35,467 nt of DNA from Streptomyces sp. RB17. Its GTDB lineage: Bacteria; Actinomycetota; Actinomycetes; Streptomycetales; Streptomycetaceae. The stretch is from assembly GCF_009604455.1 (NCBI RefSeq), contig NZ_WEGL01000022.1, positions 1 to 35,467 of the forward strand, given 5' to 3'. The position numbers and the translations under genes are program-made. Positions 31,974 through 35,467 of the stretch are shown in pieces (position 1 is the first letter of the stretch; the number at the start of each line of letters is the position of its first letter). Under the pieces are notes generated by a model that ran no database searches, had not been told where the DNA came from, and worked only from the letters and a program-made list of their open reading frames with translations.

Positions 31974-32077
31974 CTCGATTCTTCCGCAGCCTGATCGTGT
32001 GGGGTGATCCGGTGGTTTGCCCTGGTTCGTCTCGCCGGTGCGGACGTGGGGCCGTCGCATGACGCTGCGGTGACGTC
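31974..32077 (-). repeat. 104-bp repeat copy B
   Basis: An inverted copy of 19158-19261 with one mismatch. It separates a radical SAM remnant from an SDR remnant, so both genes are broken at its edges. Confidence 0.8.
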
Positions 32078-32414
32078 AGGTTCCACGGGCCCGAGGTGGT
32101 GCGGTCCTCTCCTCTCTGGTGTCGTCGGGATCGCGGCTGGCCGTGAGCATCGCGAACGTGGTGCGGACCTCGCTGAGCGGCACTTCCCCGAACTGGATGC
32201 CGACGCTGAAGTTGAACTCGTCGCGCTAGCGCATGGACTCGTCGGCGCCGTCGTGGGTGAGGTCGACGTCTGCGCAGGCGAGGATGTCATCCGGGTTGTA
32301 GCCGGCCTCGTCGGTGAGGGTTTTCCACACGGGCGTGCCCGGGTAGGGGCGGAACTCGAAGACGCTGGCGCGGACGTCGCCGGGGTGCTGGTCCGAGATG
32401 GCCCATAGGGCGCT
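32078..32414 (-). pseudogene. C-terminal fragment of a radical SAM protein
   Basis: The minus strand reads VRASVFEFRPYPGTPVWKTL, DDILACADVDLTHDGADESM, then R, an in-frame TAG (32226-32228) and RDEFNFSVGIQFGEVPLSEV. This matches the tail of radical SAM/B12-type enzymes (FEFRPYPGTP…, …RDEFNFSVNLQF…). A single G-to-T change of GAG would produce the amber codon. The CxxxCxxC-bearing part is absent, and the fragment ends at the 104-bp repeat. Confidence 0.65.
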
Positions 32415-32742
32415 GCTTCCTTCGCATGGACGCTGTCCCGCCGAGGCAGCACACGCTGTTTGCGCCTTGTGGTGCCGAGGATCTGTTTGGCAGTGGGAGG
32501 ATTCCAGAGACCGGCGTGTTCGGGCATCCGGTGGGCAGCTGTGGCGGTGCTGCGACGTGGGCACGGTCGTGGGCGGGCAGCTGGTGCGGTTCTTCCTGGA
32601 GGGCGGGCCCCCTCCTGCGTGGCTGGAGAACCGGGGCCCTCGACCGTACTGAGGCCTGCCGCCCGCGTCGAGGCGTGTGCAGGATCTGCATACGGGACGA
32701 GCAATGTTGTGCGATGCATTCCCTGATGGGTAGGAGACAGCA
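32415..32742. other. Unassigned intergenic stretch
   Basis: A plus-strand frame ending GQLVRFFLEGGPPPAWLENR at about 32652 has no ribosome binding site and matches nothing I recognise. It is not called as a gene. Confidence 0.4.
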
Positions 32743-32775
32743 GAGGCCCCGCGCGGTGTGTGCGCGCGGGGCCTC
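32743..32775 (-). terminator. GC-rich stem-loop after the DUF397 gene
   Basis: GAGGCCCCGCGC (32743-32754) and its exact complement (32764-32775) with a 9-base loop begin 19 bases beyond the DUF397 stop codon. Confidence 0.8.
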
Positions 32776-32794
32776 GGTCATGCGGTGGAACAGG

Positions 32795-32998
32795 TCAGGC
32801 GATGAAGGTGATGAACGCCTTCCACGCCTCGGGTCGTACGGCGAACGCCGGCCCGTTGTCCTGCTTCGAGTCGCACACGGCCACGTAGGTGCGCTCGGCA
32901 GCCGGACGGGCCACCTTGATGCAGTTGTTGCCGTTGCCGCTGTAGGAGGAAACGAAGTAGTCGCCGTCGGGGGCGAGGTCTCGGGCGTTGAGGGCCAT
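32795..32998 (-). CDS. DUF397 domain protein
   Basis: A 67-residue DUF397 protein, a family almost confined to Streptomyces and relatives and usually encoded beside XRE/DUF5753 regulators. It shows VSSYSGNGNNCIKVARP, YVAVCDSKQDNGPAFAVRPE and a C-terminal WKAFITFIA, all as in the family. The ATG at 32998 is only 3 bases after the stop of the regulator, so the two are translationally coupled. In studied pairs the small protein antagonises or modulates the regulator; that role is inferred here. A terminator follows. Confidence 0.92.
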   Translation of the reverse strand: MALNARDLAPDGDYFVSSYSGNGNNCIKVARPAAERTYVAVCDSKQDNGPAFAVRPEAWKAFITFIA

Positions 32999-33001
32999 GT
33001 C

Positions 33002-33874
33002 TCAAATCTCTCGGGCTAGTTGGTGCAGGAACCTCGGCGTATCTGCGAGCGGCAGAGCGCCATCCCGCAGGGCATCGAACCTGCGGGAGAACATCCAGAC
33101 CTCAGTGTCCTTGTCGGTGAGGTTGGAAGCGCCGTCGTAGGTGTCCATCTGGACGACGGTCGGGATGGGGTCGGCGAACTCCAGCAGAGCGAAGTCGAAG
33201 TGCGCTCGGTAGGTGGGGCTGGAGAGCGGCAGGACGTGAATGGCCACGTTGGGCAGCGCGGCGCGTTCGAGCAGGTGCTCGATCTGGCCCCGCATGATCT
33301 CGCGGCTGCCCATCACCCTGCGAAGGACTGCCTCGTCCAGGATGGCCCGGATCTCCACCGGGTTCTCCCGCGTAAGGATCTCCTGGCGTTCCATGCGGAG
33401 AGCGATGCCGCGCTCAACGAACTCCGTGGTGCGTTCTTCGACTGGCTTGGCGGCCTCGAATACCGCTCGCGCGTAGTCCCTCGTCTGCAGAAGCCCGAAG
33501 ACGACGTCGGGCTGCCATGCCTTTATGGCCTTGGCGCCGTCCTCCAAGCCGATGTACATGGCCATGCCGGACGGCATCGTGCGAGCGTACGTCGACCACC
33601 AACCGCGGCTCAGGCCGTCGCGATGGATACCGACCAGGAAGTCGATGTCCTCCTGGTTGTCGATGCCGTAGTGATTCAACAAAGCCTCCAGGTCGGAGGC
33701 GCGACGGAACGCCGACGTGCCTTTCTCGACCCGGTAGAGCTGAGAGGAGCTGATGCTGACCTTCAGGTCCTTGACCGCTTCCTTCTCGGTCTTGAAGCCG
33801 GCCTGTAGGCGTAGCCGTTCCAGCTCACGTCCGAGCTGCACGCGCCTGACTGTCGGTCCTGTCGGAGCCGCCAC
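33002..33874 (-). CDS. XRE-family regulator with DUF5753 domain
   Basis: A 290-residue DNA-binding regulator. An N-terminal helix-turn-helix spans about residues 11-68 (RELERLRLQAGFKTEKEAVK, ISSSQLYRVEKGTSAFRRAS). The DUF5753 domain occupies about 95-285 (GLLQTRDYARAVFEAAKP, LDEAVLRRVMGSREIMRGQI, ALPNVAIHVLPLSSPTYRAH, VQMDTYDGASNL). The frame is open to 34315, but the GTG at 33874 with AGGAGG 7 bases upstream starts just before the HTH. It is followed at 3 bp by the DUF397 partner gene, the arrangement of WhiJ-like developmental regulator loci. A 17-bp palindrome about 200 bp upstream is a candidate binding site. Confidence 0.92.
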   Translation of the reverse strand: MAAPTGPTVRRVQLGRELERLRLQAGFKTEKEAVKDLKVSISSSQLYRVEKGTSAFRRASDLEALLNHYGIDNQEDIDFLVGIHRDGLSRGWWSTYARTMPSGMAMYIGLEDGAKAIKAWQPDVVFGLLQTRDYARAVFEAAKPVEERTTEFVERGIALRMERQEILTRENPVEIRAILDEAVLRRVMGSREIMRGQIEHLLERAALPNVAIHVLPLSSPTYRAHFDFALLEFADPIPTVVQMDTYDGASNLTDKDTEVWMFSRRFDALRDGALPLADTPRFLHQLAREI

Positions 33875-34308
33875 GTGCCTGCCTCCTGCGTCTGTGAGTC
33901 CAGTCGATCCTGCCCGCAGTGCTGCCGGCTCAGTCAGGAGCCCCCTCAACTCGGTGGAGAGTCCAGGGAATCTACCGAGAGTCCGGGCTGATCCGGCGCG
34001 AGTGCCGAGTCTTCCACCTTCAGTCTCACCTGCAAAGCCCGTTGCACTGCTGTCTGCATATGCCATTCCAAGTGAAGTCTTCACTTCATGTTGCACGGCA
34101 ACTCTCACATGGGACAGCCTTGTTGTGCCACGGAAACGGCTCATCCGACTGCGGGCTGTGACCGGGGTTCGGGCGTGCCCTCTTGGTCCCGATGGGGCCG
34201 CCCGGTGAGCACCACTCCCCTCGAGCGGGCCGCCGTCGTACTGATCCATCCACCCTGGGCGGCGGCCCGCGTGTGCTTCCCCCAGCAGACCGGACGGAGA
34301 CGGCCCCC
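33875..34308. other. Divergent intergenic region with a 17-bp palindrome
   Basis: The 434 bases between the XRE regulator and the divergent plus-strand operon contain no convincing gene. The centre (34020-34130) is relatively AT-rich and holds the palindrome at 34070-34086, so both promoters are probably here. Confidence 0.45.
34070..34086. promoter_or_regulatory. Perfect palindrome AAGTGAAG-T-CTTCACTT
   Basis: Eight-base perfect arms around one base, in the divergent promoter region. The size and symmetry fit a homodimeric XRE-type regulator. The best candidate is the adjacent regulator encoded at 33002-33874. Confidence 0.55.
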
Positions 34309-34791
34309 ATGTCACCGAGTACGGGACAGACGTCCTGGATGGGCCAGGACAACGAGGTAGAGGCGTGGATGCGTGGCCGCACGATGCGGCCGGTCACGAA
34401 CCGCGGCCTGTACCTGAGGCGGAAACGCGAACAGAACAACGCTGTCGCCCTGGAGACCCCCGTCAAGCGGAAGCGACGCATCATCGCTTACGCGCTCACC
34501 GAGGCCGGCGGTCAGGTCAATCACACCATGGCTGCGGTGCGGCACCTCATCGCGGAGCAGGGCTACGACGTAGTGCACGAGCTGACCGACGTCCATGCCC
34601 CGCACACACCGCTCAGGCGCCCCGGCTGGGCGGAGGCCCGGCGACTCGTCGGCACCGGATTTGCCGACGGCATCGCGGCCTTGAACCGCGAGGCGGTCAG
34701 TCTTCGCGACGACGAGTACGAGGAAGAACTGCGCTGGCTCGGCGACCGTCCTGCGCTGCTGCTGCTCGTGATCCACGAGGCCGCTGCTTGA
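34309..34791 (+). CDS. Hypothetical protein, faintly resolvase-like
   Basis: A 160-residue protein without a family I can name. The ATG at 34309 has GGAG 9 bases upstream; an ATG at 34336 is an alternative. A basic N-terminal part (LYLRRKREQNNAVALETPVK, then RKRR) is followed by IIAYALTEAGGQVNHTMAAV, HLIAEQGYDVVHELTDV, RRPGWAEARRLVGTGFADGI and ALLLLVI. The order of strands and helices resembles the N-terminal domain of serine recombinases, but no catalytic Ser is visible. Such proteins are common hypothetical neighbours of XRE/DUF397 loci in Streptomyces. It heads a plus-strand run with a 62-residue protein and a methyltransferase. Confidence 0.7.
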   Translation: MSPSTGQTSWMGQDNEVEAWMRGRTMRPVTNRGLYLRRKREQNNAVALETPVKRKRRIIAYALTEAGGQVNHTMAAVRHLIAEQGYDVVHELTDVHAPHTPLRRPGWAEARRLVGTGFADGIAALNREAVSLRDDEYEEELRWLGDRPALLLLVIHEAAA

Positions 34792-34914
34792 AGGAAGTTA
34801 GGCCGCTGGCTCGATGAACGGCAGATCGGGTGGAGGCAGATCCTCGCGCAGGTCCTGTTCGTCATGTCCGTCACCGCCAGCGTTGTCTCCGCCTTGTTGT
34901 ACGCCGACCACGTT
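34792..34914 (+). other. Open stretch with membrane-helix coding potential
   Basis: The frame of the preceding gene continues past its TGA for 40 codons: KLGRWLDERQIGWRQILAQV then LFVMSVTASVVSALLYADHV and stop. This looks like a basic segment followed by one membrane helix. No ATG, GTG or TTG opens it before the internal ATG at about 34864. It may be a lost gene, a readthrough extension or chance. Confidence 0.3.
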
Positions 34915-34930
34915 TGAGAGAGGAAGCACG

Positions 34931-35119
34931 ATGAACGAGTTACCCGACCGTGAACCAGGTGCTGCGCTGCGCGCCATACACGAGGCCAGGCCCGTTCAGC
35001 CCGGTGGCGTCAACCTCTTCGATGTCCCGGCCGGCGAGGTCACGACCTCCAACCCGCTCCGCCTCGCCTACCTCCGCCTGGTGCGCGGCGGTGTGAATGA
35101 CCCGGAGTTGGCGGCATGA
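34931..35119 (+). CDS. Small 62-residue protein of unknown function
   Basis: It starts with ATG at 34931 behind GAGGA 7 bases upstream. The sequence is MNELPDREPGAALRAIHEAR, PVQPGGVNLFDVPAGEVTTS, then NPLRLAYLRLVRGGVNDPEL and AA. It has no Cys, no signal peptide and no recognised family. Its stop overlaps the ATG of the methyltransferase (ATGA), so the two are translationally coupled and likely act together. It could be a partner or substrate peptide of the methyltransferase, but nothing in the sequence proves this. Confidence 0.6.
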   Translation: MNELPDREPGAALRAIHEARPVQPGGVNLFDVPAGEVTTSNPLRLAYLRLVRGGVNDPELAA

Positions 35120-35340
35120 GAATCCTGAATGTGGTGCACGAGCGGCAGACCCCGGAGTACTGGAACCGGCTCTACAAGGCCGGATATCGGGTGAAGGAGC
35201 CCGAGGCGTTCGAGCGGCAGATGTTCCGGAACTACACGACGGTGAAGTCCGGGATGCTGGCGGTCGACGTCGGCTGCGGCCGGGGCCAGATGTCCGCGCA
35301 CATGTCCAAGTGGGGTTTGATGGTCCTCGCCTACGACTTT
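35116..35340 (+). pseudogene. SAM-dependent methyltransferase, interrupted
   Basis: The N-terminal 75 residues of a class I methyltransferase: RQTPEYWNRLYKAGYRVKEP, then the SAM-binding motif AVDVGCGRGQMSAHM (about 49-63) and VLAYDFS, the acidic end of strand 2. From about 35341 the frame enters unrelated sequence and stops at 35442. The rest of the fold is missing. The gene overlaps the preceding small gene by 4 bp (ATGA). It was probably intact until an insertion at about 35340. Confidence 0.75.
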
Positions 35341-35467
35341 AGTGGCTGTTGTCGTTCCGATCTTGAGGGGTGGCCCTCGAACGGGAGTCTCGATCGGGTG
35401 ATCGCCGTCGGCTGTGGGCATGAAGGCAGGGCCTCTTGGTAGCTCGGGGTTGCGAAGCCAACCGAGA
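35341..35467. mobile_element. Probable left end of an insertion element
   Basis: The sequence after GACTTTAGT breaks the methyltransferase gene inside a conserved domain and shows no coding frame of its own up to the window edge. An insertion sequence is the simplest explanation. No inverted repeat partner is in the window, so the family is not determinable. Confidence 0.35.

Noticed and set aside
34931..35119. Reading the 62-residue protein as a RiPP precursor for the coupled methyltransferase
   Set aside because: There is no leader/core pattern, no Cys or Ser/Thr-rich core, no cyclase, protease or recognition element nearby. Coupling alone is insufficient.

Overview
The window is high-GC actinobacterial DNA, almost certainly Streptomyces. 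The coding stretches have strongly GC-biased third codon positions and use many GTG starts. The gene content is also typical of that genus: an XRE/DUF5753 regulator paired with a DUF397 protein, a GAF-SpoIIE-ATPase phosphatase, CGNR zinc-finger regulators, and the tail of a NACHT-type protein with GL-rich repeats. It reads as an accessory, rearrangement-prone region (chromosome arm or plasmid), because about a third of it is insertion sequences, IS fragments and broken genes.

Layout. 0.6-4.1 kb: an isochorismatase-fold hydrolase, a short-chain dehydrogenase (SDR) lacking the usual catalytic Tyr, a wrecked medium-chain reductase gene and an intact O-methyltransferase. 4.1-5.1 kb: no recognisable gene. 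5.1-8.5 kb: three IS5-type elements around a DUF2625 gene: one with a -1 frameshift site, one intact with 30-bp inverted repeats and a TAA duplication, and one truncated. 8.7-11.26 kb: a visibly lower-GC block with an NmrA-like protein and a quinone oxidoreductase, abutting the tail of a type II NADH dehydrogenase. 11.85-12.68 kb: an IS5-group element inserted exactly at the stop codon of a second, canonical SDR. 13.7-18.3 kb: a DHA2 drug exporter with a divergent CGNR regulator, a mismatch-specific uracil DNA glycosylase, a second MFS exporter and a universal stress protein gene with a late frameshift. 18.7-27.8 kb: a segment holding a lower-GC crotonase gene, IS701-, IS4-, ISAs1- and IS1380-type remnants and the SpoIIE phosphatase. 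Its two ends look like the reciprocal breakpoints of an inversion. 27.9-31 kb: a second DHA2 exporter/CGNR regulator pair and a MaoC-like hydratase. 31-32.4 kb: remnants of an SDR and a radical SAM gene. 32.7-35.3 kb: the DUF397/XRE pair, diverging from a small operon (resolvase-like hypothetical, 62-aa protein, methyltransferase) that is cut off at the right edge by what looks like another insertion.

The working genes are mostly redox and tailoring enzymes (SDRs, reductases, methyltransferase, hydratases), exporters and their regulators. This is what is expected around small-molecule metabolism and detoxification, but no complete biosynthetic cluster can be recognised. The most informative observation is structural. 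The NACHT and ISL3-transposase fragments at 18.8 and 27.8 kb are joined reciprocally through a shared 21-bp sequence, and both genes become continuous and in frame if the 8.9 kb between them is inverted.
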